A stretch of DNA of 64,000 bases from UBA5239 sp040391785 (GCA_040391785.1 JBEBXH010000018.1:11365-75364), one strand, 5' to 3'; counted from the stretch's first letter, positions 1-8,922 are shown. The notes: generated by a model from the sequence alone, not told the origin. Numbers and translations: made by a program.

Positions 1-366
1 CTCGGAGAGCACCTGCAGCACCGGCGGCAGTCCGAGTTCCTCAAAGGTCATGAGCTTGTTTTTCACATGGCGCATGGTAATGCTGATGGAGTTGCGCTGG
101 CGGTGGATATTCAACCGGAAACGGCCCACTTCTTCCTCAAGGTGCGACAAGTCGAGGTCGCCGGTTTTTTCGAATATGGCGATCTGGGCGTCGTTGGCGA
201 CTTCCTTCATGAAGTGCATCAGCATCTCATAATCCGGCACGAAATCCGTTTCGACCAATTCGCCGTCCAACCGGACGAAAACCGGTGAATTCTGCTTGAT
301 ATGGATGTCGGAAGCTCCATTGCTCACGGCATAGTCGAGCAGATTGTGCAGAATTGAGTTGATCAT
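1..366 (-). CDS. pilT: PilT-type twitching ATPase, N-terminal part (runs off window)
   Basis: The 122 codons from an ATG at 366, after an AAGGAG ribosome site, are open to the window edge. Around residues 15-30 the protein carries an ASDIHI motif followed by VRLDGEL, and later a GRFRLNIHRQR stretch. These are typical of the PAS-like N-terminal domain of PilT, the hexameric ATPase that retracts type IV pili at the inner membrane. The Walker A and B motifs would lie beyond the edge, so PilU or another GspE-superfamily ATPase is not excluded. It is the last visible gene of a co-directional ribE, TIM-barrel, pdxJ run, 23 bases after pdxJ. It matters here because four pilin-like proteins are encoded further along. 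Confidence 0.85.
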   Translation of the reverse strand, partial: MINSILHNLLDYAVSNGASDIHIKQNSPVFVRLDGELVETDFVPDYEMLMHFMKEVANDAQIAIFEKTGDLDLSHLEEEVGRFRLNIHRQRNSISITMRHVKNKLMTFEELGLPPVLQVLSE

Positions 367-389
367 AGTTTATCTCCTTGTTGTTAATC

Positions 390-1109
390 TCATTTATTGT
401 AGGGGCGCATCAGCGCCAGCATTTCGCGCACGGCCTGCTCCATACCCACCATTACCGCGCGGGCCACGATGCTGTGCCCGATATTCAGCTCCTGCAGGTG
501 TGGAATCTCCAGGATCCCCGCGATATTCTGATAATCGATGCCGTGTCCGGCATTGACTTTTAACCCGATTTCATGCCCGTGCAGCGCGGCCGCGATCAAG
601 CGGTCCAGCTCGGCGCGCTGCTCCACCCCGGACGCGTTGGCAAACGATCCTGTATGCAGCTCGATATAATCCGCCCCGATCGCCTGCGCCGCGCTGATCT
701 GCTTCAGGTCCGGATCGATGAAAATGCTGACGATGATCCCTTTTTCCTGCAACTCCTTGGTCGTGGCGGCCAGATTGTCGAACTGCCCGACCACGTCGAG
801 CCCGCCTTCGGTGGTCAGTTCCTGGCGCTTCTCCGGCACCAGACAGCTGCTGTGCGGCTTGACCCGGCCGGCGATTTTGACCATTTCCGGCGTGGCGGCC
901 ATTTCCATGTTCAGGAAATTGACGCTGGCCTTCAGCTCCTCGATATCGCGGTCGTTGACATGGCGGCGGTCCTCGCGCAGGTGCGCGGTAATGCCCCATG
1001 CCCCGGCCTTTTCGCAAAATCTCGCCGCTTCCACCGGACTCGGATACTTGGCCAACCGCGCCTGACGCACCGTCGCCACATGGTCGATATTGACACCCAG
1101 TTTCAACAT
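390..1109 (-). CDS. pdxJ: Pyridoxine 5'-phosphate synthase PdxJ
   Basis: The 239-residue protein has the normal length for PdxJ. This cytosolic TIM-barrel enzyme condenses 1-deoxy-xylulose 5-phosphate with 3-amino-2-oxopropyl phosphate to pyridoxine 5'-phosphate, the last ring-forming step of DXP-dependent vitamin B6 synthesis. The family signature NIDHVATVRQAR lies at residues 7-18, HLREDRRH at 43-50, an ELHTGS phosphate-binding segment near 150 and NAGHG near 195. The ATG at 1109 has an AGGAG about 11 bases upstream. It lies 6 bases downstream of an unknown TIM-barrel gene and 23 bases upstream of pilT, so it is probably part of one transcript with ribE. Confidence 0.96.
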   Translation of the reverse strand: MLKLGVNIDHVATVRQARLAKYPSPVEAARFCEKAGAWGITAHLREDRRHVNDRDIEELKASVNFLNMEMAATPEMVKIAGRVKPHSSCLVPEKRQELTTEGGLDVVGQFDNLAATTKELQEKGIIVSIFIDPDLKQISAAQAIGADYIELHTGSFANASGVEQRAELDRLIAAALHGHEIGLKVNAGHGIDYQNIAGILEIPHLQELNIGHSIVARAVMVGMEQAVREMLALMRPYNK

Positions 1110-1115
1110 GTTCGT

Positions 1116-1883
1116 TTAAACTCCTGTATTAAAAGTTAAGAAAAATTCTCTCAGTACGATCAGCTCGTTTTCCACCGTCTCGCCGCGCGACATCAGCGGC
1201 ATGACCAGATACGGCAGCCGCCACTGAAATTCGCGTCCGACCTCCAGCCACGGCTGCAACAGGCGGTTCACCAGCCGGTTCCCGGTTTCGGGCTCGTAAA
1301 TAAAATGCACCAGCCGTACGTCGAACCGGATCCAATGCAGCATCTCGACCAGATTCAGCTCCCGTCCGGCCAGTTCATGCGGGTGCACGTCGATGGCGAA
1401 ACCAATATTCGGGCACATCAGCTCGGTCAGAAATCCCAGATACGCCTCCGACGTCCCCTTCGCTTCCGCCAGAAACGGCACCCGTACCGGCAGCAGCAAA
1501 TACAGATTGTTGCGCAGCAAATCCGCCGCCAGGCGCTTGATCAGCGTCACCGTCTCGTACCGCCGCTGCGGTTCCTCGAAACAGCTCTCCAGCCCGAAAT
1601 CGACCACCACTCCCGCGGCCCCCAGCTGCCCCGCCGTGTCCAGCAATACCCCCATCTGCTGCAGGAAATGGGTTTTGATACGGTCCGATTGCACGCCGAT
1701 TTCACGGGTCAGCTCGCTCGGCATCAACCCGTTGAAATAAAATACGCCCGGCAGTTTGCCCACCGGCAAAGAATGATTCAACAGCGCCCCGGACAGCTCC
1801 ACCGCCCCGAACACATCGTTCAACTGCGGCAACGGGCACTCCGGCGGCATATGTAGCAAACTGATTCCGAAACGCTCCGTCAT
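1116..1883 (-). CDS. Unknown TIM-barrel-like protein between ribE and pdxJ
   Basis: The 255-residue soluble protein has no signal peptide and no family I recognise with certainty. Alternating hydrophobic strands (GVVVDFGLE near 95, LYLLLPVRVPF near 130, IGFAIDVHPHELAG near 160, VRLVHFIYEPET near 190) suggest a TIM barrel like those of the xylose-isomerase-like sugar phosphate isomerase/epimerase superfamily, but the usual metal ligands are not obvious. The start follows a GGTGAGG site. It is separated from ribE by 7 bases and from pdxJ by 6, which argues for co-translation with riboflavin and pyridoxal phosphate synthesis. A cofactor-related role is inferred only from this position. Confidence 0.7.
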   Translation of the reverse strand: MTERFGISLLHMPPECPLPQLNDVFGAVELSGALLNHSLPVGKLPGVFYFNGLMPSELTREIGVQSDRIKTHFLQQMGVLLDTAGQLGAAGVVVDFGLESCFEEPQRRYETVTLIKRLAADLLRNNLYLLLPVRVPFLAEAKGTSEAYLGFLTELMCPNIGFAIDVHPHELAGRELNLVEMLHWIRFDVRLVHFIYEPETGNRLVNRLLQPWLEVGREFQWRLPYLVMPLMSRGETVENELIVLREFFLTFNTGV

Positions 1884-1890
1884 AGCCGCC

Positions 1891-2541
1891 TCACCAACCC
1901 GCCTTCAGCAGCGTATCCATAGTCACATCGCTGCCCTTGCCGTAGCCCATCAGCCCCAGTTGGTGCCGCACGTATTTGGCCAGCAGGTCGCTCTCCAGAT
2001 TGATCATATCGCCGGTCTTGCGCTCGGTGAGCGCCGTTTCGCCCATGGTCAGCGGAATCAGGTGCACGCTGAAACTGTCCGCCTTGACCGTGACCGGCGT
2101 CAGCGAAATCCCGTCGATGGCGATGCACCCCTTGCTGATCAGGTACGGCCGGAGTTCTTCCGGCAGCTCGATCCACGCCTCGATGTCGGCGCCGTTCTTT
2201 TTCGTCCCCAGGAAACGCCCCACGCAGTCGATGTGCCCGGTGACGATATGGCCATCCAGCCGCCCGCCCGCCTGCATCGAACGCTCCATATTCACGGCCG
2301 CGCCGAGCGGCAGACTGCCGAGGTTGGTGCGCCGCAGCGTTTCTTCCATCACGTGAAATTCAAACGAACCGTCCGCCAGCGTTTTTTCCAGCGTCAGGCA
2401 ACATCCGTTGCAGGCGATGCTGTCGCCGCTGCGGACCGTGCCGCTGAATTCCTTGCGCGGGGTCAATACCAGCTTGCCGTTGCCGCCGGCCACCTTGCGT
2501 TCCTTGATGGTTCCGGTTATTTCAATAAGTCCTGTAAACAT
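1891..2541 (-). CDS. ribE: Riboflavin synthase, alpha subunit
   Basis: The 216-residue enzyme dismutates two 6,7-dimethyl-8-ribityllumazine molecules to riboflavin plus a pyrimidine product, in the cytosol. The protein starts with the invariant MFTGLIE and contains two lumazine-binding barrels. Barrel 1 has a CNGCCLTL stretch (residues 44-51) and barrel 2 begins around DGHIVTGHID (96-105), with a second AIDGISLT loop near 145. The ATG at 2541 has AAGGA 9 bases upstream. It heads a four-gene run on the minus strand, and its upstream region holds a plausible promoter and a perfect palindrome. The other riboflavin genes are not in the window. Confidence 0.96.
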   Translation of the reverse strand: MFTGLIEITGTIKERKVAGGNGKLVLTPRKEFSGTVRSGDSIACNGCCLTLEKTLADGSFEFHVMEETLRRTNLGSLPLGAAVNMERSMQAGGRLDGHIVTGHIDCVGRFLGTKKNGADIEAWIELPEELRPYLISKGCIAIDGISLTPVTVKADSFSVHLIPLTMGETALTERKTGDMINLESDLLAKYVRHQLGLMGYGKGSDVTMDTLLKAGW

Positions 2542-2568
2542 GACGATAATTCCTTACGATAGTGCATC

Positions 2569-2597
2569 AATGTAATACCACCTTGAAAAAGTTGCAA
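2569..2597 (-). promoter_or_regulatory. Probable promoter of the ribE operon
   Basis: Reading the minus strand, a TTGCAA -35 box (2597-2592) is followed after 17 bases by TACATT (2574-2569), about 28 bases before the ribE start. The -35 is good and the -10 only fair. Confidence 0.4.
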
Positions 2598-2611
2598 TCC
2601 GGATTCCGCAA

Positions 2612-2629
2612 AAGAAATATATATTTCTT
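2612..2629. promoter_or_regulatory. 18-bp perfect palindrome upstream of ribE
   Basis: AAGAAATATATATTTCTT reads identically on both strands. It sits 15 bases upstream of the proposed ribE -35 box and some 55 bases past the terminator of the neighbouring oxidoreductase gene. It could be an operator, though AT-rich palindromes of this size can also arise by chance. Confidence 0.35.
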
Positions 2630-2682
2630 CTCCAAACAATCCCCTCAGGAATTTTTCGAGCCTTTTCGTGTGTTTCGGAGGC

Positions 2683-2717
2683 AAAGAAAAACCCCGGAAG
2701 GGTTGGCTGCCGGGGTT
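2683..2717 (-). terminator. Intrinsic terminator after the Gfo/Idh/MocA gene
   Basis: On the minus strand, AACCCCGG (2717-2710) pairs with CCGGGGTT (2697-2690) across a 12-base loop, and a T-rich tract follows. The hairpin begins about 20 bases after the oxidoreductase stop codon. Confidence 0.85.
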
Positions 2718-2738
2718 GGAACGTAATGGGGGGAACGG

Positions 2739-3908
2739 TTATTTTTTGACCTGGCCGTTTTCGAAGTATTCGATCATTTCCTTCGAGAGCTGCGGGATGT
2801 CGCAACGGTTGTTGCCGGTACGCATCGATTGGTGCCCCATCACGCCGGCGGCGACCGAGTTGCGGGCCGCGATCGGCGAGGTGTTGGTTTTGGTGCCGTA
2901 ACGCACGAAATTCAGGAAGCTCTGGATGATGCCGACGTCGGAGCCGCCGTGGCCGCCGGCCAGTTCTTTGAGCTTGTAAATGATGTCGGGCGTTTCGCGC
3001 GGACCGCGCTGCGTCCAGACATGCACTTCGGCTTTGCCGTGGTCGCCGATGTTTTCCACGCGGCCGCGGGTGCCGATAAAGGTGTAGTTGCGTTCGGCGT
3101 CGGGCGTGTAATGACACTGCATATAAGAGGCCTGCGAGCCGTTATCAAGCTGCATCAGAATCATGGCGTGGTCCTCCACGTCGATGACCGGGGAGAAACC
3201 GGTCTGTTCCAGCGGCGGCCACTGGTTGACGTCCCATTTGGCACAGCCGGGAGTTTCCGGGGAGCGGCGGCCGCATTTGTCGTAAACGGAGAGCATTCCC
3301 ATGCCGACGACCGACTTGGTGTAGCCGCCCATCAGCCAATGCATGACGTCGATATCGTGAGCGCCCTTCTGCAGCAGCAAGCCGTTGGCGTTGCACTGTT
3401 CGGAGTGCCAGTCGCGGAAATAGGCGTCGCCGCCGTAGTTGATGAAGTGGCGGCACCAGCCGGCCTTGATTTCGCCGATCAGGCCGGAATCGATGACTTC
3501 CTTCATCTTCAGGACTACCGGGAAATGGCGCATGTTGTGGCCGAGGAAGAGTTTACTGCCGGTGGACATGGCGGCTTTCAGCAACCGGTCGCAGCCTTCG
3601 ATGGTGATGGCCATGGGTTTTTCCAGGTAAACGGCTTTGCCGGCTTCGAGCGCGGCCACACCCTGTTCTTCATGGCAATAGTCGGGGGTCATGATGAAAA
3701 CGATGTCGAGTTCGACTTGCTTGAGCATATCCTTGTAATCGGAAAATTCCGCCATATTCGGAATTTCTTCCCTGGCCAGGACAAACGCTTCCGGATTGAT
3801 ATCCGCTCCGGCCACGATCTCATAGCCTTCTTCGGGTTTATGGGCCTGCCAGGCGTGTCTGCCGCGGCCGCCGACACCGATCAAACCGATCTTCAAAGTC
3901 TTCATCAT
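2739..3908 (-). CDS. Gfo/Idh/MocA-family NAD(P)-dependent oxidoreductase
   Basis: The protein of about 389 residues belongs to the dehydrogenase family that oxidises sugars, inositols or their derivatives. The N-terminal Rossmann fold shows GLIGVGGRGR (8-17), an acidic end to the second strand (ADIN, 35-38) and the family EKP motif (96-98). The C-terminal half includes the GAHDIDVMHWL helix typical of the catalytic region. No signal peptide is seen. The ATG at 3908 is preferred over the upstream TTG because AAGGAAAATT lies just before it. The gene is divergent from an AraC regulator 137 bases away, its probable controller, and ends in a clear terminator. The substrate cannot be read from the sequence. 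Confidence 0.9.
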   Translation of the reverse strand: MMKTLKIGLIGVGGRGRHAWQAHKPEEGYEIVAGADINPEAFVLAREEIPNMAEFSDYKDMLKQVELDIVFIMTPDYCHEEQGVAALEAGKAVYLEKPMAITIEGCDRLLKAAMSTGSKLFLGHNMRHFPVVLKMKEVIDSGLIGEIKAGWCRHFINYGGDAYFRDWHSEQCNANGLLLQKGAHDIDVMHWLMGGYTKSVVGMGMLSVYDKCGRRSPETPGCAKWDVNQWPPLEQTGFSPVIDVEDHAMILMQLDNGSQASYMQCHYTPDAERNYTFIGTRGRVENIGDHGKAEVHVWTQRGPRETPDIIYKLKELAGGHGGSDVGIIQSFLNFVRYGTKTNTSPIAARNSVAAGVMGHQSMRTGNNRCDIPQLSKEMIEYFENGQVKK

Positions 3909-4045
3909 CAATTTTCCTTATCTATTTTTAAGGTTATCGTTTGAATCATGATGTTTAATGTAATAAATTAATCGCAAATATCAACTTCAAAAGATATTTT
4001 TTCAGCAAATAATAGATATGGAAAATAAACCGGGGATGTGCAATT

Positions 4046-4837
4046 TTGATCAAAGCAGGTCATAATAACCAGGGATTTCCACTGAAACTGCTGGCAGCGG
4101 CCAAGGTCCGGACCGAGTCGCGAACAGTAGTTATCGGGCGAGAAAATTACCACGAATATACCTTCGAATACATCGTCAGCGGACGCGGTTTCCTGGAGAT
4201 CAACGGCCATTCATACGAACCGGAACCGCAGAGCATTTATATCCTGCAGCTCGGCAGCACACACCGTTATTGGCCGAACCGGCAGGACCCGTGGGAAAAA
4301 CTCTTTTTCGCGATCAACGGCGACATGGTCGATTACCTGCTGCGCGCTTATCAACTGACGGACACCTATTATATCCCCGGCGCCGCCAAATTGCTGAAGC
4401 ATTTCGAGGCCATGCACCGCCTGAGCTACCACAGCGACGACATCAACCATCAGGCCGCGGTGATCTTCCATCAATTCGTCGAAGGCGCGGCGCAGATTGT
4501 TCACGGCGAGGAACATCACATCCCGCTGGAACTGGAAAAGCTCAAAGCCGAACTGGACCGTCACCTCGAACAATCTTTCGTGCTGGAAGACTATTGTCAA
4601 CGGCACGGATTTTCGGCGGCACACCTGATCCGCAGTTTCCGTCAATTTTTCGGCGACACGCCGTACGGCTACCTGATGAACCGGCGGATCGAACTGGCAC
4701 AACGGTTGCTATTGTATTCGCAGTTTTCGATCAAAGAAATCGCCGGGCGGCTCTGTTTCTCGGACCAGTATTATTTTTCCAACTACTTCAAGCGCAAAAC
4801 CGGCATGTCACCGCGCCAGTTCCAGAAAAATAATTAA
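4046..4837 (+). CDS. AraC-family transcriptional regulator (cupin plus double HTH)
   Basis: The 263-residue protein has an N-terminal cupin-like sensor (residues 10-100; EYIVSGRGFLEING strand pair) and a C-terminal AraC/XylS DNA-binding domain (about 165-260) with both helix-turn-helix units and the terminal SDQYYFSNYFKRKTGMSP signature. The only in-frame start compatible with the upstream stops is TTG at 4046, and no strong ribosome site is visible. It is divergent from the Gfo/Idh/MocA oxidoreductase and probably regulates it in response to a sugar. Its last bases overlap the end of the convergent LptF-type gene by 4. Confidence 0.88.
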   Translation: MIKAGHNNQGFPLKLLAAAKVRTESRTVVIGRENYHEYTFEYIVSGRGFLEINGHSYEPEPQSIYILQLGSTHRYWPNRQDPWEKLFFAINGDMVDYLLRAYQLTDTYYIPGAAKLLKHFEAMHRLSYHSDDINHQAAVIFHQFVEGAAQIVHGEEHHIPLELEKLKAELDRHLEQSFVLEDYCQRHGFSAAHLIRSFRQFFGDTPYGYLMNRRIELAQRLLLYSQFSIKEIAGRLCFSDQYYFSNYFKRKTGMSPRQFQKNN

Positions 4838-5925
4838 TGCTTGACGATGCGGTAGATCAGGTAGGCGCCGACCATCTGGTAGACCAGGTTCGGCAGCCAC
4901 AGAAGGTATTGCGGCTTCAGAAACGGGTAGGACGTCAGCGATTCACAGATGATGATCGAGAGGAAGTAAAGCCCCGCCAGGACCACGCTCAGGAAGATCC
5001 CCACCGACGTTTCGCGCCGCGAGGTCCGGATGGCCAGCGGCAGCCCCAACAGCATGAACGCGATCGGCGAGAGCGCAAACGCGATCCGCTGGTTCATTTC
5101 CACTTCCAGCTTGGTGGTATTCCGTCCAAGCTTTGTCTGTTCGAGGTGGATGCAGGCGAACAAATCGCGCATGGTCATGTATTTGGGTTTGATGAAAACA
5201 TCGCGCTTATTGAACTCCTGTCCATAGTTGAAGGAGAATGAAATTTTTTCGCTGAAAGCCCGGGTTTCCGGCTTGGATTTGCGGTCGCGGATCATGCAGT
5301 CGAAAAGCTCAACCGTCAGGATCTGGCGCTCTTTGTCGACAAGGAACTTGCCGCGGTCGGCGGTGATGTCCTGGTCGTACTCGAGACCTTTGTCGTCCAT
5401 GGTGAAAATCTGGACGCCTTTGACTTCATTGTTTTTGACTTTATCGTCGATATAGATGAGGTTGTTTTCGAACCGCACCTGCCGGCCGGGTTCAAAGACC
5501 GCGATCGGGTTTTCGATGACCGCGCCGGAAATCAAGCGCCGCGATTCGCCCAGCAGCGGCGGCCCCACATTCAGCTGCAGGTACAGGCAGACCAGCATCA
5601 TCATAAACGCCATCACCATGATCGGCGAAATAATCTGCAGGATCGACACTCCGCAAGCGCGCATGGCGGTGATTTCCGAGTCCGCCGAGAGCCGCCCGAA
5701 AACCAGGATCACCGACACCAGGATCGCCCACGGCACCGTAAATGTCAGCACAATCGGCATGGTGTACAGCGCGAACTGAAAAAAGTGTTTGACCGGAATT
5801 CCCTGCGCGATATGGTCGATGATCTCGATCATCCGCGCGCCCAGCATGGCAAAGGTCAGGATGCCGATAGCCATCGAAAAGGTCAGCAGAAACGCTTTCG
5901 CCACATATAAATTAAGTGTTTTCAT
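4834..5925 (-). CDS. LptF/LptG (YjgP/YjgQ) family permease
   Basis: The 363-residue inner-membrane protein has the family's layout: three membrane helices at the N-terminus (about 10-35, 55-80, 95-120), a periplasmic beta-jellyroll-like domain (about 130-265) and three C-terminal helices (about 275-360). In the LptB2FG transporter these subunits extract lipopolysaccharide from the inner membrane and pass it to LptC/LptA. The DIVE of LptF versus LptG cannot be decided here. The ATG at 5925 has no clear ribosome site. A single LptF/G-type gene is seen, so the partner must lie elsewhere. lpxA in the same window supports an LPS-bearing outer membrane. Confidence 0.85.
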   Translation of the reverse strand: MKTLNLYVAKAFLLTFSMAIGILTFAMLGARMIEIIDHIAQGIPVKHFFQFALYTMPIVLTFTVPWAILVSVILVFGRLSADSEITAMRACGVSILQIISPIMVMAFMMMLVCLYLQLNVGPPLLGESRRLISGAVIENPIAVFEPGRQVRFENNLIYIDDKVKNNEVKGVQIFTMDDKGLEYDQDITADRGKFLVDKERQILTVELFDCMIRDRKSKPETRAFSEKISFSFNYGQEFNKRDVFIKPKYMTMRDLFACIHLEQTKLGRNTTKLEVEMNQRIAFALSPIAFMLLGLPLAIRTSRRETSVGIFLSVVLAGLYFLSIIICESLTSYPFLKPQYLLWLPNLVYQMVGAYLIYRIVKH

Positions 5926-6036
5926 CTAAAACTTAAGTCTCCATTAACCAAATAAGATACACGCTCAACCCCCTTTTAGCAAACTCATCCGGCAAAAAAC
6001 AGGGCAAAAGTCTTTGCCAAGGGCCACCGACACCGC

Positions 6037-6064
6037 TTGACAACGATCTCAGATGTTGTATTTT
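6037..6064 (+). promoter_or_regulatory. Probable promoter of the DUF5054-like gene
   Basis: TTGACA (6037-6042), a 16-base spacer and TATTTT (6059-6064) place transcription near 6071. This lies downstream of the upstream-most ATG in the reading frame, so it supports the GTG start at 6110. Confidence 0.55.
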
Positions 6065-6109
6065 AGTCAAATATCAAGTCAATATTTAATTCAAGCCAAG
6101 GAGCGAATT

Positions 6110-7957
6110 GTGGATAAGGTAAGGATTATTTTCAAAACACATCTGGACATCGGATTCACGGATATGGCGGAGCGGGTCAAGCAGAAATATTTTTCGACCT
6201 TTATCCGGGATGCGGTGGCTACCGCCGATGCGTTCCGCCGCGATAAAAGCGGTTTCCGCTATGTCTGGACGGTCGGTTCGTGGCTGATTCGGGAGTATCT
6301 GGAGCGTTCGTCGGCGGCGGACCGTGTTTTTCTGAAGAAGGCGATTTCGCGGGGCGATATCGTATGGCACGCCCTGCCTTTTACGCCGCACAGCGAATAC
6401 GCGGGCGGCAAACTGTTCCGCGCCGGACTGGCCATTTCCCAGGAGCTGGACCATGAGTTCGGCAAGAAAACCATTGCCGCCAAGTTGACCGACGTGCCGG
6501 GGCATACCCGGGGAATCATTGCGCCGCTGGCGGAGGCCGGGGTCGAGCTGCTGCACATCGGCATCAACCCGACGTCGGCGGTGGTGGACGTGCCGCCGGT
6601 GTTTCGCTGGCGCGATTCCGGCGGGCGTGAACTGCTGGTGATTTATCAGGCTTCCTACGGGGAGTCGGTGCGCTGCGGCGACACGCTGTACCGGATCGAG
6701 ATGACCGGCGACAACCAGGGCCCCCATTCCCCCGCGCAGGTCCGCGCAATCCTCGCGGCCCATGCCGGCTGCGACGTCCGGAGCACCACGCTCAATGACC
6801 TGGCGGAAGAACTTCGCCCGCTCTGGGACAGTTTCCCGGTCGTGACCAGCGAAATCGGCGACACCTGGATTCACGGCGTGGGCACCGACCCGGTTAAAAC
6901 CGCCCACTTCCGTGAACTCGAGCGACTGTATGAAAGCTGGGGTGATTTCCCGCAAAAACGGACATTCGAGCGGCGCCTGCTCGAGGTAGCCGAGCATACC
7001 TGGGGCATGGACGAAAAGAAATATTTCCCGAATTTCTTCGACTGGGACGGAGCCAGACTCGATATTCCCATGGCGCGGCGTTTTGCCGCCTCGTGGCGGG
7101 AACAGCGCCAGCTGATCGACGGGGCCGTGGCCATACTGCCCGATAACCTGCAGCGCATAGCCCGGCATTCGCTAAGGCGGCTGACGCCCCGCCCGGGCAA
7201 ACTCCCCAGCTCGCCCACTCACCGGAAAGCGATCGAAAACGATTTTTTCCGCCTGGAACTCGATCCCGCCAGGGGCTGCGCCAAATCGCTGCTGGTGAAG
7301 GCGAACGGATTTGAGTTCCGGCATCCCGGTCTGCTGTATTATCATAATTTCACTCGGCAGGATTATAACCGTTTCCGGCGCCAGTATCTGCGCCTCCCGG
7401 AGGAACCGTGGGCAATCCACGATTTCACGAAACCGGATATGCCGGATGCCGCCCCGGAAAAAGCCGCCGGGTTTCCATCCGAATTTCATGCGGAAAAAGA
7501 CCGTGTTCTGTTCATCTCGAAAACAAGCGGATTTTTCGAGCGGCTCGAAACCGAGTACCGGCTCGGGAAAACCCTGGAAATCCGCATCCGCTGGTTCGGC
7601 AAGACCAGAACACGCAGACCCCACGCAGCCTGGGCGTCATTTCTCCCCGCGCAGCCGGTCAAGGAATGCCGTTTGCTCAAGCTGGACGAGGAAATTGATC
7701 CGCTCGACGTCGTGAGCCGGGGCGGACGCACCCTGCACGCGGTACGTTCCGTCCGGCTGGACGGCAAGGTAACGGTCACGCCGCTGGATTCGGCGCTGGC
7801 CGCTCCGGGCAAGATGTCGCTGCTGGATTTCCACGATCGCCTCCCGGACCTGAACCGGGGCATCCACTTCAATCTCTACAACAACATCTGGGGAACTAAT
7901 TTCCCCATGTGGTTCGGAGACGACATGGAATTCCGCTTCATTATCGCGCCGGAGTGA
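6110..7957 (+). CDS. DUF5054-like / GH38-like glycosidase, cytosolic
   Basis: The 615-residue protein opens with a KTHLDIGFTD segment (about residue 8), resembling the metal-binding H-x-D of GH38 alpha-mannosidases. It continues through WTVGSWLIREYL, HALPFTPHSE and KLTDVPGHTRGI to a GEIGDTW-like segment near 265, the pattern of the DUF5054 family. The C-terminal half is a beta-rich domain as in GH38. No signal peptide is visible. The GTG at 6110 is chosen because AAGGAG lies 6 bases before it and the probable promoter lies after the earlier ATG at 6053. It converges on the AraC gene with no base between the stop codons. Substrate unknown; alpha-mannosidase-like chemistry is only suggested. 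Confidence 0.75.
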   Translation: MDKVRIIFKTHLDIGFTDMAERVKQKYFSTFIRDAVATADAFRRDKSGFRYVWTVGSWLIREYLERSSAADRVFLKKAISRGDIVWHALPFTPHSEYAGGKLFRAGLAISQELDHEFGKKTIAAKLTDVPGHTRGIIAPLAEAGVELLHIGINPTSAVVDVPPVFRWRDSGGRELLVIYQASYGESVRCGDTLYRIEMTGDNQGPHSPAQVRAILAAHAGCDVRSTTLNDLAEELRPLWDSFPVVTSEIGDTWIHGVGTDPVKTAHFRELERLYESWGDFPQKRTFERRLLEVAEHTWGMDEKKYFPNFFDWDGARLDIPMARRFAASWREQRQLIDGAVAILPDNLQRIARHSLRRLTPRPGKLPSSPTHRKAIENDFFRLELDPARGCAKSLLVKANGFEFRHPGLLYYHNFTRQDYNRFRRQYLRLPEEPWAIHDFTKPDMPDAAPEKAAGFPSEFHAEKDRVLFISKTSGFFERLETEYRLGKTLEIRIRWFGKTRTRRPHAAWASFLPAQPVKECRLLKLDEEIDPLDVVSRGGRTLHAVRSVRLDGKVTVTPLDSALAAPGKMSLLDFHDRLPDLNRGIHFNLYNNIWGTNFPMWFGDDMEFRFIIAPE

Positions 7958-8839
7958 TCACCCCTTGATGCGAAACGCGCCGGGAGTTTTGCCGTAGAAT
8001 TCGCGGAAGGATTTGATGAAGTAGCCGGTGTTGATGAAGCCGCATTGCTCGGCGATTTCGTCGATGGAAAAATGGTTTTCGCGGACCAGTTCCATGGCCA
8101 GCTCCATCCGCATGACTTTTAGCGAAGCATTAAAATTGTGTTCGTCGTAGCGGCAGAAAAGTTTCGAGATGTGCGAAGGGTTGAGCTGCAACGTCCGGGC
8201 GACCTGATCGCGGTTAATCGGCAGGTGCATATTTTCCACCATGTAGCCTTTGATCCGGTGATATGTCAGCAGCGACTTGCTGCCGGGCGGCGGCTGGTCG
8301 TGCTGCAGCTGATCGAAACAATAATCATGCATGAAGGTGAGCAGCTGCCGGCTCAAATCGATTTTGTCATCCTGCCGCACGAGTTCATTCAGGGCCTGCA
8401 GAATATCCCAGCCGGGCTGCGGCATGGGGGCACTGGTGTGGTACCAATAGTGCCTTGATACGATTTCCTTGCCTTGCATTTCCGCCACCGAAAATAAAAA
8501 CCGGATGTATTGCGGGAAAAAGACCAGCGTAAACATTTCCATCGGCTTCATTTCCTCTTTGAGCGGCGGGATGGTCAGGGCGTAGCGCGAGCAGAACAGG
8601 ATATTGCCGGGGGTCAGGCGGATGCTCTGCACCTGGTTGTCGCGGCAGATCCGGTAAGGATGCTCGCCGCTGATTACCGACATGATGCGGTGCAGCGGAT
8701 GCATATGGTGTTTGAGCTCCGGAATTTTGGTGCGTTCGCTCAAACGGATGGTTTTTATGCCGGTGCTTTTCACGCGGCGGCTGACTTCGAAAAGCCGCTC
8801 TTTTTCTTCCGGTTCAAGTTTGATCATTTCACTCATCAT
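7958..8839 (-). CDS. AraC-family regulator of module A
   Basis: The protein of about 293 residues has a C-terminal AraC/XylS double helix-turn-helix (last 100 residues; INRDQVARTLQLNPSHISKLF and the terminal NTGYFIKSFREFYGKTPGAF). The N-terminal sensor part is only loosely cupin-like. The reading frame opens at 8905, but that codon lies inside the promoter region of the divergent pseudopilin gene, so I prefer the tandem ATGs at 8839/8836. The real start remains uncertain. It is divergent from a pseudopilin and three glycosidase-like genes, so it is probably their activator. Confidence 0.85.
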   Translation of the reverse strand: MMSEMIKLEPEEKERLFEVSRRVKSTGIKTIRLSERTKIPELKHHMHPLHRIMSVISGEHPYRICRDNQVQSIRLTPGNILFCSRYALTIPPLKEEMKPMEMFTLVFFPQYIRFLFSVAEMQGKEIVSRHYWYHTSAPMPQPGWDILQALNELVRQDDKIDLSRQLLTFMHDYCFDQLQHDQPPPGSKSLLTYHRIKGYMVENMHLPINRDQVARTLQLNPSHISKLFCRYDEHNFNASLKVMRMELAMELVRENHFSIDEIAEQCGFINTGYFIKSFREFYGKTPGAFRIKG

Positions 8840-8893
8840 AAACACTATTTTCCAAAAAGCAACATTATGAGAATCAATACCACATTTATCGCA

Positions 8894-8922
8894 TTGACAA
8901 AACACTTGATTTTGGATATAAT
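8894..8922 (+). promoter_or_regulatory. Consensus promoter of module A
   Basis: TTGACA (8894-8899), 17 bases, TATAAT (8917-8922): both hexamers match the sigma-70 consensus exactly. Transcription would begin near 8929, 65 bases before the pseudopilin start. Confidence 0.8.
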
